Below, in pieces: positions 8,007 through 15,989 of a stretch of 38,164 nucleotides of DNA. The stretch covers positions 1 to 38,164 of the forward strand of contig CAMEPL010000018.1 in NCBI GenBank assembly GCA_945931665.1, in the 5' to 3' direction. How positions within the stretch are numbered: the stretch's first letter is position 1; every line of letters starts with the position of its first letter. The position numbers were made by a program, and so were the translations under genes. The notes beneath the pieces are model-generated. The model saw only the letters and a list, made by a program, of their open reading frames with translations, was not told the origin of the DNA and searched no databases. Source of the stretch: an uncultured Clostridium sp. (lineage in GTDB: Bacteria; Bacillota; Clostridia; Peptostreptococcales; Peptostreptococcaceae).

Positions 8007-8025
8007 AACTTATACCCCATAAGTT
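8007..8025 (+). terminator. Hairpin just downstream of the array
   Basis: AACTTAT at 8007-8013 and ATAAGTT at 8019-8025 pair around an ACCCC loop, 20 bp after the last repeat, followed by an AT-rich run. It could end the array transcript. The T tract is weak. Confidence 0.4.
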
Positions 8026-8050
8026 ATATAAATATTTTTACAAAAAATAA

Positions 8051-8086
8051 AAACAACAGTACATATAATTTTACATACTGTTGTTT
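8051..8086 (+). terminator. Strong hairpin, possible array terminator
   Basis: AAACAACAGTA at 8051-8061 pairs perfectly with TACTGTTGTTT at 8076-8086 around a 14-nt loop. It is the strongest hairpin after the array and is likely to stop array transcription, although the T-rich tail is only the stem's own TTGTTT. Confidence 0.5.
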
Positions 8087-8356
8087 ACAAATAATTTACT
8101 TTTTTATTATTTTCCCTCTTTTATATTTAAATTATTAAAACTTTTCATAAATAAACTGACTAAAAAATCTTATTATTTTATTTCCCTCTTTAAAAACAGC
8201 TAAATTAAAATATTCTACTAATTGTTCATGTATCCATATTATCCCCCCCTTTAAACAGCTTATTATAATTTCTATTTAGATTAATATTTAATATACCTAT
8301 ATTATAAATATCTATTTCAAATTAATTAACTCAAAAAGTGTGCGTTTTAAAACTAC

Positions 8357-8390
8357 AAAAAACACCACAAGTTTTAACTCGTGGTGTTTT
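8357..8390 (-). terminator. Terminator of the sigma-70 gene
   Basis: AACACCAC at 8361-8368 pairs with GTGGTGTT at 8381-8388. Read on the minus strand it is followed by TTTTTT and starts 3 bp after the sigma gene's stop codon, a standard intrinsic terminator. Confidence 0.85.
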
Positions 8391-8392
8391 GC

Positions 8393-9313
8393 CTAACATA
8401 TATCATAATAATAATCTATTAACTTATTAGCTCGGCTTGGATGAGCTAGTTTTCTAAGTGCTCTATTTTCAATTTGTCTTGCTCTTTCTCTAGTTACATT
8501 AAACGCCTTGCCGACTTCTTCTAGTGTTTTCTTTTCTCCATCTTTTAGACCATATCTAAATGATAAAATTCCTTTTTCTCTATCGCTTAATGTTTCTAAT
8601 ACTTCTTCTATCTGTTGTCCAAGCATTGAAGTTGTGACAATTTCCTCTGGTGATAATGTGTTTTTATCTGCTATTATTTCTTCTAATTCTGTGTCGTCTT
8701 CTTGTCCTATCGTTGAGTCTATGGACTGTGTTTTTTGAGCTATATTCATAACTTGTATTACTTTTTGTAGGGGCATATCCATCTCTTTTGAGATTTCCTC
8801 TGGTTTTGGTTCACGTCCTAATTTTTTTGAAAGTGCTGATGAGACACTTGATATTTTATTAATTTTCTCTATCATATGAACTGGAATTCTAATAGTTCTA
8901 GCTTGATCTGCTATTGCTCTTGTAATCCCCTGTCTAATCCACCATGTTGCATAGGTACTAAACTTAAATCCTTTTGTATAGTCAAATTTTTCTGCAGCTC
9001 TTATAAGACCTAATGTTCCCTCCTGAATTAAATCTAATATGTGCATTTCTTTTCTGGCATATTTTCTCGCTATACTTACAACTAATCTAAGATTTGACTC
9101 TATTAATATTTGTTTAGCTTGTTCATCCCCCTCAGAAACTCTTTTTGCTATTTCTAATTCTTCTTGTCTACTAAGCAACGGTATTTTACCTATTTCTTTT
9201 AAGTACATTTTCATGGAATCATCTAGATTTGCAAATTGATTTGAATAAGTCTCTTGTGAAACATCCGATTCCTCCTCAATATCTATCGTTATTGGATTTT
9301 TATCTAGTATCAT
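8393..9313 (-). CDS. Group-2 (SigA/RpoD-like) sigma factor
   Basis: A 306-residue sigma-70 protein that lacks the large region 1.1 of the housekeeping factor. Region 1.2 ([15 protein letters not shown], residues 34-48), region 2 with the -10 recognition helix ([17 protein letters not shown]), region 3 ([12 protein letters not shown]) and region 4 ending [22 protein letters not shown] are all present and very close to SigA. It should recognise SigA-like promoters and act as a secondary sigma factor or a shortened primary one. The start follows a G-rich ribosome site. It is transcribed alone, with its own terminator, and lies unusually between the CRISPR array and cas6. Whether it is the main RpoD cannot be settled here; the missing 1.1 argues for a secondary role. 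Confidence 0.9.
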   Translation of the reverse strand: MILDKNPITIDIEEESDVSQETYSNQFANLDDSMKMYLKEIGKIPLLSRQEELEIAKRVSEGDEQAKQILIESNLRLVVSIARKYARKEMHILDLIQEGTLGLIRAAEKFDYTKGFKFSTYATWWIRQGITRAIADQARTIRIPVHMIEKINKISSVSSALSKKLGREPKPEEISKEMDMPLQKVIQVMNIAQKTQSIDSTIGQEDDTELEEIIADKNTLSPEEIVTTSMLGQQIEEVLETLSDREKGILSFRYGLKDGEKKTLEEVGKAFNVTRERARQIENRALRKLAHPSRANKLIDYYYDIC

Positions 9314-9496
9314 ATATATTACCCCCTTACTAATAATTTACCTATTTATGCAATTTAGAAAATAGTATTCTCTTATTAAAATTTAACTTCAATTTTTAAA
9401 ATATTTTTGATGTGATTGATTTTAATTTTTGTTCGTATTCTTATAATATTCTACATTTTATTTAAAATTCCTTCTAAATAGTTTATTTCTTGCAAC

Positions 9497-10225
9497 TTAT
9501 ATTACGCTTATTGCCCCCATACCCATAGTAGATTTTAGCCCTATACCACTATATTCCCCGAATTTTAGTAGTTTTGATATAGTATTTTTAAAATCTTGAT
9601 TTCCTTTTACTCTAAAATTTATACTCCCCATAAATCCCGGTAAATAGTTGCCTTTTACTCCGAATGTTTCTGTCTTTAAATTATATCCAACAATCTCTAC
9701 ATTTTGTATTATCTCTTCTAATAAGTCATTTTTATTGTAGGTAATCTCCACAAAATCTTCTCCAAATTGTTCATATTTATTTATCAAGCTATTGAATATA
9801 TGTCTTACACTTGGAAATATTTCATATCCTCCTGAAGTCTTTTTAAAACTTGTAGGTGTTTTAAAATAAACTATTGTATCTCTTTTGCCTTCATTTTGTG
9901 AAATAACACCTTTTATAAGTTCAATTTTCTCTATATTTAATTTAGTCTTTCTATAAATTAAATCCAAACTTCTTCTATTTGATACTAAAATTTTATCTAT
10001 TATTTTTTCTTTTGCTTCTTCTGTAAGTGTATTTATTATCCAATAGTATTTTCCATCTTTTATTTCAAAATACTGGCTATAAGGTTTTAAAGACTGTCTA
10101 TGAAGTATTTCTCCATAGTCCCTATCTAAAAAAGTCATCATTATCCCCTGCAGAACAGACCCTATATTATAATCTATGTTTTGTTTTTTATCTAAAGTAA
10201 ATTCGATTGTTAATTTGTGTATCAT
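9497..10225 (-). CDS. cas6: Cas6 CRISPR RNA endoribonuclease
   Basis: A 242-residue protein with the Cas6 layout: an N-terminal ferredoxin-like domain, a His at residue 42 in LHRQSLKPYS where Cas6 enzymes keep the general base, and the C-terminal glycine-rich loop at 223-237 (GEYSGIGLKSTMGMG). It cuts inside the CRISPR repeat to give the ATTGAAAC handle; type III systems depend on it. The start follows AAGGAGGAG. It is not in the cas operons: it lies 183 bp upstream of the sigma gene and about 1.5 kb beyond the array, on the opposite strand to the array. Promoter separation suggests independent expression. Confidence 0.92.
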   Translation of the reverse strand: MIHKLTIEFTLDKKQNIDYNIGSVLQGIMMTFLDRDYGEILHRQSLKPYSQYFEIKDGKYYWIINTLTEEAKEKIIDKILVSNRRSLDLIYRKTKLNIEKIELIKGVISQNEGKRDTIVYFKTPTSFKKTSGGYEIFPSVRHIFNSLINKYEQFGEDFVEITYNKNDLLEEIIQNVEIVGYNLKTETFGVKGNYLPGFMGSINFRVKGNQDFKNTISKLLKFGEYSGIGLKSTMGMGAISVI

Positions 10226-10296
10226 AACTCCTCCTTACTGTGAATAATATATATTTTATAACACATTCCATAATATGTAAAATAATTAAACTGAGT

Positions 10297-10326
10297 TTGA
10301 CTTTACAAATCCTTTGGTACTATAAT
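10297..10326 (+). promoter_or_regulatory. Sigma-A type promoter of the MFS gene
   Basis: TTGACT at 10297-10302 and TATAAT at 10321-10326 with an 18-nt spacer lie 38 bp before the chosen TTG start. Transcription would start near 10333, leaving the ATG at 10337 without a ribosome site. Confidence 0.7.
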
Positions 10327-10363
10327 TTTCTTAATCATGTATAAAATAAAGGAGGTGTATACC

Positions 10364-11782
10364 TTGAAAAACTTTAATTTTGATGAAGAAACAATATATA
10401 AAAATAGATGGATTATTCAATTTGTGTTAATTGTTGTTCCGTTTATGGGCTCTCTTGATGCAAGCATTGTAAATGTAGTTTTACCATCTATTAAAAAAGA
10501 TCTCGGCATAAACTTATCTCTTTCAAGCTTAATCGTCTCATCATATATAGTAACTGTCGCTACTACAATTATAATTTTTGGAAAGCTTGGTGATTTAAAA
10601 GGAAAGGGTCGAGTTTTTTTATATGGAATAATTGTATTTATATTAGGCTCCTTTTTATGTAGTATTTCTCCAAATATAATAATATTGATAATATCTAGAA
10701 TTGTACAGGGATTTGGTGCATCGATTGTTATGGCAAACAACCAAGGTCTTACTGCTATAGTATTTCCACCTAATGAAAGGGGAAGGGCTCTTGGAATGTC
10801 TGGTTCTGCTGTGGCCTTGGGCTCTATATTAGGTCCAGCACTCGGTGGTTTTATTACAACCTATTTAACTTGGCATTTTATATTTTTAATAAATATCCCT
10901 ATTGGAATAATAGCATTTATAGTTGGATATAGAACTTTGCCAGCTAGAACTTCTACATCTGATGTAAAATTAGATAAATCTGGAGCTTCTATATTTTTTG
11001 TATGTATATTTATTCTTTTTTCATCACTTTTATTAAGTCAGGATTTGGGATTTAGCAATCTATATGTAGCTGTGGGCTTTTTAATTGGTTTTGTGTTATT
11101 ATTTATATTTATAAGATTTGAAAATAAATTAGAAGAACCTATGTTAAATACTAGTCTTTTTAAAATTAAATCACTTTCATTTAATTTAGTCTGCGCGTTT
11201 ATTTATTATTTTATTTCAAGCTCAATAAACTTGATTATACCTTTTTATTTGACAGATATCTTAAATTATTCACAAGCAGAAATATCCTCAATTATTTTAG
11301 TAAATCCACTTGTGATGTTTTTTATAGCTCCACTAAGTGGTTATTTATCTGATAAAATTGGTCCTAAAAAAGTCACTCTTACTGGCATTGTTATTATAAT
11401 ATGCTCAATGTTTTTAATGATACAATTTGACGAAAATACAGCTAAAATATTTTTAATAATTTCACTATTTATTTTCGGTTTTGCAAGTGGTACGTTTAAC
11501 TCCCCTAACACAACTCTTGTTATGAGTACAGTTCCTACAGAACACCTTGGAATAACTGGAAGTATAAATTCACTTATAAGAAATTTGGGAATGGCAGCAG
11601 GCACATCAATTTCAACATCAATACTTTATCATCAAATGAGCAAATTAGCAGGTTACAAAGTTGAAGACATTGTCACAGATAGTTTTGTATATAGTATGAA
11701 AAGTGTATTTATTGTTTTACTTATTTTTTCTTTAATTGCATTTATAATATCTAATATTGATAGAAAAATAAACCATTATTAA
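10364..11782 (+). CDS. MFS drug exporter, DHA2-like (14-TM)
   Basis: A membrane antiporter of about 472 residues of the major facilitator superfamily. The first helix carries GSLDASIVNVVLPSI, the motif D1 pattern of DHA2 exporters. Motif A appears as GKLGDLKGKGR and motif C as GSILGPALGGF, both typical of proton-driven drug exporters. Hydrophobic segments are consistent with about 14 helices. I place the start at TTG 10364 because GGAGGTG at 10351-10357 sits 6 nt upstream; an in-frame ATG at 10337 has no ribosome site and lies at the predicted transcript start. It is transcribed alone with its own promoter and terminator. The substrate is unknown. Confidence 0.88.
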   Translation: MKNFNFDEETIYKNRWIIQFVLIVVPFMGSLDASIVNVVLPSIKKDLGINLSLSSLIVSSYIVTVATTIIIFGKLGDLKGKGRVFLYGIIVFILGSFLCSISPNIIILIISRIVQGFGASIVMANNQGLTAIVFPPNERGRALGMSGSAVALGSILGPALGGFITTYLTWHFIFLINIPIGIIAFIVGYRTLPARTSTSDVKLDKSGASIFFVCIFILFSSLLLSQDLGFSNLYVAVGFLIGFVLLFIFIRFENKLEEPMLNTSLFKIKSLSFNLVCAFIYYFISSSINLIIPFYLTDILNYSQAEISSIILVNPLVMFFIAPLSGYLSDKIGPKKVTLTGIVIIICSMFLMIQFDENTAKIFLIISLFIFGFASGTFNSPNTTLVMSTVPTEHLGITGSINSLIRNLGMAAGTSISTSILYHQMSKLAGYKVEDIVTDSFVYSMKSVFIVLLIFSLIAFIISNIDRKINHY

Positions 11783-11796
11783 GTATGCATAAAATG

Positions 11797-11820
11797 GGAG
11801 CTAATTAATAGCTCCTTTTT
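11797..11820 (+). terminator. Terminator of the MFS gene
   Basis: GGAGCTA at 11797-11803 pairs with TAGCTCC at 11809-11815 and is followed by TTTTT, 14 bp after the stop codon. The NUDIX gene converges from the other side. Confidence 0.9.
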
Positions 11821-11827
11821 ATATAAT

Positions 11828-12331
11828 CTAGTCTAATTTATCTACAATATCTAACAACTCATATATTTCGCTGTATTCGCACATAATTCCTTCTTTTAAC
11901 ATCTGTCTAAATTCGTCAGTGTCTACAAATTTAGCTCTAGAAACTTCATCTTTTTGAAGAGTTATATTCTTAAGTTCTATATCTTTTCTTATAAAATATA
12001 TATCCCAAATCATGCCTAGTCTATTTTTTAAATATGATTTAACTAATTTGCACTCATCTTCACTTGCATTTATTCCAAGCTCTTCTCTTAACTCTCTTAT
12101 ACAACCTTGTCTAGTTGTTTCGCCAGATACTACTCTTCCTGTTGTAAGCGCCCACATACTTGGCAGTATTTCACATTTATCTGACCTTTTTTGAATCAAA
12201 ATTTGTTTTTTTGAATTTATAACCCATACTTCCGTCGCTAGGTGATATTCATCTTTGCTCCACTTTTCATATTTGCCTTTTTTTCGTCCTGTAAAGTTCC
12301 CATCTTTGTCATATATATCCCAATATTCCAT
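11828..12331 (-). CDS. NUDIX hydrolase
   Basis: A 167-residue NUDIX-fold pyrophosphohydrolase. The complete Nudix box G-x5-E-x7-REUxEExGU is present as GRVVSGETTRQGCIRELREE followed by LGI, supplying the metal-binding glutamates. The N terminus (EYWDIYDKDGNFTGRKKG) resembles proteins related to isopentenyl-diphosphate isomerase and YfcD, which act on nucleotide or prenyl diphosphates. The substrate cannot be deduced from sequence. It is a single gene, convergent with the MFS gene and 86 bp downstream of xpt in the same direction, but separated from it by a terminator hairpin. Confidence 0.9.
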   Translation of the reverse strand: MEYWDIYDKDGNFTGRKKGKYEKWSKDEYHLATEVWVINSKKQILIQKRSDKCEILPSMWALTTGRVVSGETTRQGCIRELREELGINASEDECKLVKSYLKNRLGMIWDIYFIRKDIELKNITLQKDEVSRAKFVDTDEFRQMLKEGIMCEYSEIYELLDIVDKLD

Positions 12332-12384
12332 AATAGCACTCCCTTATTTAATATAATAAAATCATCAAGGTGTTTTTACATCAT

Positions 12385-12413
12385 AAAGGACTATTCAAAA
12401 TGAACAGTCCTTT
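12385..12413 (-). terminator. Terminator of xpt
   Basis: A 13-bp stem, AAAGGACTGTTCA with TGAATAGTCCTTT as read on the minus strand (one G-U pair), starts 4 bp after the xpt stop codon. The T tail is short, so partial readthrough into the NUDIX gene is possible. Confidence 0.65.
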
Positions 12414-12417
12414 GTCT

Positions 12418-13005
12418 TTATGCTTCTTCTACAAATTCAATAACGCCTTCAGCAAGTCTTGATATTCTTGCAAGAGAATATACGTCGAATCCTCTATCTT
12501 CAAGTTTTTTACGTCCAGGTTGGAATGATTTTTCTATAACTATTCCTATTCCCTCGATAGTAGCTCCAGCTTCTTCTATTAATCTAACTCCACCTTGTGC
12601 AGCTTCTCCATTAGCTAAGAAATCGTCAATTAATAATATTTTATCATCTTTATCTATGTACTTTTTAGATAAAGTAAGTTCATAACTAGTCCCCTTAGTA
12701 AATGATGTTACTTTTGTTTGATAAACTTTTCCGTTTAATATTTTAGATTGTTGTTTTTTAAGTATTACCATTGGCACACCTAGTTTTATAGCCGCCATAA
12801 CAGCTGGAGCTATTCCTGAACTTTCTATAGTAAATACTTTTGTTATTCCTCTATCTTTAAAATAATTTGCAAAATCTTCTCCTATTTTTTGCATAAGAAC
12901 TGGATCTACTTGATGATTTAAAAAACCATCAACTTTAAGTACAGTTTCATTTACAGCAGTCCCCTCATTAAGTATTTTCTCTTGTAATTCTTTCAAGTCT
13001 GTCAC
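12418..13005 (-). CDS. xpt: Xanthine phosphoribosyltransferase
   Basis: A 195-residue type I phosphoribosyltransferase that salvages xanthine to XMP using PRPP, in the cytoplasm. The family pattern is clear throughout: the N terminus [15 protein letters not shown], the [13 protein letters not shown] segment, [11 protein letters not shown], and the PRPP-binding motif [14 protein letters not shown] near residues 120-133. The length is normal for Xpt. In many Firmicutes xpt is led by a guanine riboswitch and followed by pbuX; neither is present here, since the 220 bp upstream show no purine aptamer core. The gene appears monocistronic. Confidence 0.95.
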   Translation of the reverse strand: MTDLKELQEKILNEGTAVNETVLKVDGFLNHQVDPVLMQKIGEDFANYFKDRGITKVFTIESSGIAPAVMAAIKLGVPMVILKKQQSKILNGKVYQTKVTSFTKGTSYELTLSKKYIDKDDKILLIDDFLANGEAAQGGVRLIEEAGATIEGIGIVIEKSFQPGRKKLEDRGFDVYSLARISRLAEGVIEFVEEA

Positions 13006-13237
13006 CTCATCTATTTTTAAAACTATTTAGCTAATTATATCATAATATATTTTACATGTATACAAAACAAACTACAGAAAACAAGTTTTTTCCACTTTTT
13101 TCGCATAAATGATGCCTTTATAATATATTAATAAACAATATTTTTTTATCGTTAAACAATAAAGCACAATTGACTACTTTTTCTTTCTCTGTTATTATTA
13201 GTTTAGAACAAAGTTAGATATAAATTTGGAGGTTGTT

Positions 13238-13717
13238 ATGAAACAAAATGAATTAGCCAAATCATTAAAATTATTTATAGGATTAACTTGTATAATTCTT
13301 GCAATTTGTGGATTTGTAATTGTTCCAAAACTTGGACGTGATATATGCTTATCTACACCTAAATTTGCTTCTTTATACTATCCATTTATAATATTTATAT
13401 GGATTACAATTATTCCTTTTTACGGTGCATTATTTGAAGGCTGGAAAATTTCAAATGAAATAAACAACGATAACTCTTTTTCTAAAACAAATATAGACTC
13501 TTTAAATAAAATTAGAAAATATGCTCTATCTGAATGCTTTTTATATTTTGTAGGCGCTCTTATTTTATTATATTTTAATTTGCTACATTTAAGTATTTTA
13601 ATTATAATATTATTTGTGATATTTATAGCTATGTGTATTTCAGTATTTACAGCTGTACTTGCACATCTTGTACAAAAAGCTTGTGATTTAAAAGACGAGA
13701 ATGATCTTACAATATAA
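13238..13717 (+). CDS. DUF2975 membrane protein
   Basis: A 159-residue integral membrane protein with four hydrophobic segments: residues about 11-30, 47-67, 95-115 and 120-145. The length, the spacing of the helices and the small HTH gene right behind it match the DUF2975 family (Bacillus YoaS-like), which is regularly paired with a YozG-type regulator. The ATG at 13238 was chosen because GGAGG at 13228-13232 precedes it. An upstream TTG at 13226 overlaps that ribosome site and is unlikely to be used. No enzymatic motif is visible; the role is unknown, possibly signalling to the paired regulator. Confidence 0.8.
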   Translation: MKQNELAKSLKLFIGLTCIILAICGFVIVPKLGRDICLSTPKFASLYYPFIIFIWITIIPFYGALFEGWKISNEINNDNSFSKTNIDSLNKIRKYALSECFLYFVGALILLYFNLLHLSILIIILFVIFIAMCISVFTAVLAHLVQKACDLKDENDLTI

Positions 13718-13743
13718 ATTGTATAAAATATAGAGGTGATCTT

Positions 13744-13956
13744 ATGAGTATAAGAATTAATTTAGATGTAGTTTTGGCACAAAAGAAAATGAGTGTAACA
13801 GAACTTTCTGAAAAGGTCGGCATAACTATGGCGAATATTTCAATTTTAAAAAATGGAAAAGCAAAGGCAATAAGATTTACAACACTAGATAAAATCTGTG
13901 AAGTTTTAGAATGCCAACCTGGTGATATTTTAGAATACATAAAGGATGATAAATAG
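13744..13956 (+). CDS. Small Xre/YozG-like HTH regulator
   Basis: A 70-residue DNA-binding protein consisting of one Cro/C1-type helix-turn-helix. Motifs are SVTELSEKVGITMANISILKNG (scaffold and recognition helices) and the ending LDKICEVLECQPGDILEYI, characteristic of the HTH_26/YozG group. It lies 26 bp behind the DUF2975 gene in the same direction, so it is probably co-transcribed and acts with it. The target is most likely its own promoter, but no operator could be fixed. Confidence 0.9.
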   Translation: MSIRINLDVVLAQKKMSVTELSEKVGITMANISILKNGKAKAIRFTTLDKICEVLECQPGDILEYIKDDK

Positions 13957-13988
13957 TAAAGTGATAGAATTAACTATCACTTTATTTT
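13957..13988 (+). terminator. Terminator between convergent genes
   Basis: TAAAGTGATAG at 13957-13967 pairs with CTATCACTTTA at 13974-13984, followed by a TTTT tract. It ends the DUF2975/HTH operon and could also serve the MutS-like gene converging from the right. Confidence 0.85.
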
Positions 13989-14005
13989 TATCTATTTTTA
14001 TAACT

Positions 14006-15826
14006 TTATTTTATTTCATCAACTATACCTACCATCTTAAGAAGCACTTTTGCATTAGTTGTGACACATCTTCCCTCTCTTATCTTATAATCAAATTTAA
14101 TTTCGTCATTTTCATAGTATTCAGCAAAGTGATAATTGACAGCATTTATAATTTTATCGTCTTCCAAATTACAAAGCTCAAAATCATGAGTTGAAACTAA
14201 TGTTATACTCCATGGTTGTGATAATTTCTTTATAGATTCAGTTGCACATATTATTCTGTCTGCTGAATTTGTCCCCTTAAATATCTCATCTATCAGACAT
14301 ATCATAGGTCTTTTCTTTTTATTGTATTCTGTCATATCTTTTATTCTTAAAAGCTCAGCATAAAAAGTAGATATCCCTTTATTTACATTGTCTTCAACTC
14401 TTATAGATGTGAGTATTTTCATAATAGATGTATCAAAGTATGATGCTAAAGCTGGCCCACCTGCATATGTTAAAACTAAATTTATACCTATACTTCTTAA
14501 AAATGTAGTTTTCCCAGACATATTAGAACCTGTTATTACACATGTTTGCCCTTTTAAATCGATGCTGTTTCCTACTGCATCTCCTATTTTTATAAGAGGA
14601 TGTTTTAAGTTTTTAAAATCTATATTAGGTCTTTCATCTTTACATTCATTTATATTTGCAAAAGTATAATCATCTCTAATATACGTAATAGATGCCAAAC
14701 TTATAAGGGCTTCAAATTCACCTACTGCTTCTAAATAGCTTCTCATATTTTTTCCGTAAGATTTTTTCCATTTATCAAACATATCTATGCAGTTAAAATC
14801 CCATAAAAATACACCATTTAAAATTATATTTCCCAAGAAATTTTGTCTTAAGTCTATATATGAGCCTATCTTTTTAAGCCCCTTTATCGCATTTATACTT
14901 CCACCGTCTGTATTTAGTTTTTCTTTTAATTCTTTTAAATAATTACTTTTAAAGTCTGTATTTTCTATTTCTTTAAAAATGTCATAATATACTTTTATAT
15001 TTTTATAAAAATCTCCAACTGGAGATAATATAGCCGTACTCTTTGGCATATTAACAAATGCTAAGACTAAATTTAAGACTAGTACTAATTTTAAAATATT
15101 TACATATATGTGATTTATTCCTATCAAAGACAATACAGCTAATGCTATAAAAATTGCCGGCAAGATTATCATAAGTATTTTATTTATTCTAGATTGATTT
15201 TGTGTTTTATCTTCGCACACCTCTATAAATTTTTTAATTTCTTTATTTATATTTTTCTTTTTATTTTCCTTTATCAAATATGAAAGTGTCTCTATTTCAT
15301 TAGCAAACTCCTGCATAGATGATAATTCTTTTACTGCTTCTTGATATTTAGTTATATCCTCTAAATTATAATCTGTCTGTTTTAAGTGTTTTACTAAAGA
15401 TTGTCTTCCATATATGGTATTTGCACTACAAATATATTGATAAAGAGAACCCTCCCCGAATATATCTAAATCTTTTAAGTGAGGCATGTTTTCGTCTAGA
15501 AATTCGCTTCCCTTATCTTTAAAGTCATACCAAGTTCCATTTAATCTTTTTATATATTTTTTATATACTTCTGTTTTACTTTTTTTATATTTTATTTTAG
15601 CTTCGATATTACTGTGGTATTTTACAAGAATTAAAAATGCTACAGCAGACAACAGTACTAAAAGATAAAACTTATTGTTTTTATTGAAATATCCATAAGC
15701 TAAAAATACGACCATTAATATAAATAATGCTACTCTTATCCAACTAATCAAGTCGCTTTTTCTTTTCATCTCTTTTAAATCTTTTTCAATTTTTATTTTT
15801 TCATTTTTAAAATTTTCAATTTTCAT
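14006..15826 (-). CDS. Membrane-anchored MutS-family ATPase
   Basis: A 606-residue protein with a MutS-type C-terminal ATPase: Walker A GSNMSGKTT at 433-441, Walker B with Asp513-Glu514 in CLIDEIFKGTN, and the STHDFEL segment. Its N terminus has two hydrophobic helices at about residues 27-45 and 50-68, and another membrane pair at about 215-255, ahead of a MutS-like lever/core region. The mismatch-reading domain I of MutS1 and the Smr nuclease of MutS2 are both absent. It belongs to a poorly studied branch of membrane-associated MutS relatives whose function is unknown. It is a lone gene with a start after AGGGAGAT. A mismatch-repair role should not be assumed. Confidence 0.85.
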   Translation of the reverse strand: MKIENFKNEKIKIEKDLKEMKRKSDLISWIRVALFILMVVFLAYGYFNKNNKFYLLVLLSAVAFLILVKYHSNIEAKIKYKKSKTEVYKKYIKRLNGTWYDFKDKGSEFLDENMPHLKDLDIFGEGSLYQYICSANTIYGRQSLVKHLKQTDYNLEDITKYQEAVKELSSMQEFANEIETLSYLIKENKKKNINKEIKKFIEVCEDKTQNQSRINKILMIILPAIFIALAVLSLIGINHIYVNILKLVLVLNLVLAFVNMPKSTAILSPVGDFYKNIKVYYDIFKEIENTDFKSNYLKELKEKLNTDGGSINAIKGLKKIGSYIDLRQNFLGNIILNGVFLWDFNCIDMFDKWKKSYGKNMRSYLEAVGEFEALISLASITYIRDDYTFANINECKDERPNIDFKNLKHPLIKIGDAVGNSIDLKGQTCVITGSNMSGKTTFLRSIGINLVLTYAGGPALASYFDTSIMKILTSIRVEDNVNKGISTFYAELLRIKDMTEYNKKKRPMICLIDEIFKGTNSADRIICATESIKKLSQPWSITLVSTHDFELCNLEDDKIINAVNYHFAEYYENDEIKFDYKIREGRCVTTNAKVLLKMVGIVDEIK

Positions 15827-15860
15827 TTAAAAATCTCCCTATAAACAATTTTTCCTATAC

Positions 15861-15895
15861 AAAAAAGTATAACAGATTTTACCTACTGTTATACT
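15861..15895 (-). terminator. Terminator downstream of the GDSL gene
   Basis: AGTATAACAG at 15866-15875 pairs with CTGTTATACT at 15886-15895. On the minus strand it is followed by TTTTTT, about 95 bp after the GDSL hydrolase stop and before the MutS-like gene. Confidence 0.75.
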
Positions 15896-15989
15896 CTTTT
15901 ATTTATTAATTATTTATTAAATTTTAAGCCTATTTATAAGTTTACTTTAAGTTAAATATTTTTATTTATTATCTTACAATCTTATATAA

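Larger units (their letters stand above)
7987..8356. other. AT-rich gap after the array, no gene seen
   Basis: After the last repeat come two hairpins (listed separately) and then about 270 bp with no convincing gene. On the minus strand three related stretches recur (AAAGAGGGAAATAA-type at about 8111-8122, 8178-8196 and 8248-8262), two of them preceded by AGCTGTTT. They look like decayed repeats. Confidence 0.5.

Noticed and set aside
8136-8239. Minus-strand 33-codon frame reading IHEQLVEYFNLAVFKEG, behind a G-rich ribosome-like site
   Set aside because: The nearest ATG (8237) is out of frame and stops after three codons. The frame would need an AUA start or a one-base deletion, and its length is only marginally above chance in such AT-rich DNA.
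10337-10363. Upstream ATG start for the MFS transporter
   Set aside because: No ribosome site; it lies only about 4 nt after the predicted transcription start, whereas TTG 10364 has GGAGGTG at the right distance.
13006-13225. Guanine/xanthine riboswitch expected upstream of xpt
   Set aside because: I looked for the purine aptamer core (TATA-x-paired arms with the conserved loop sequences) on the minus strand and saw none.
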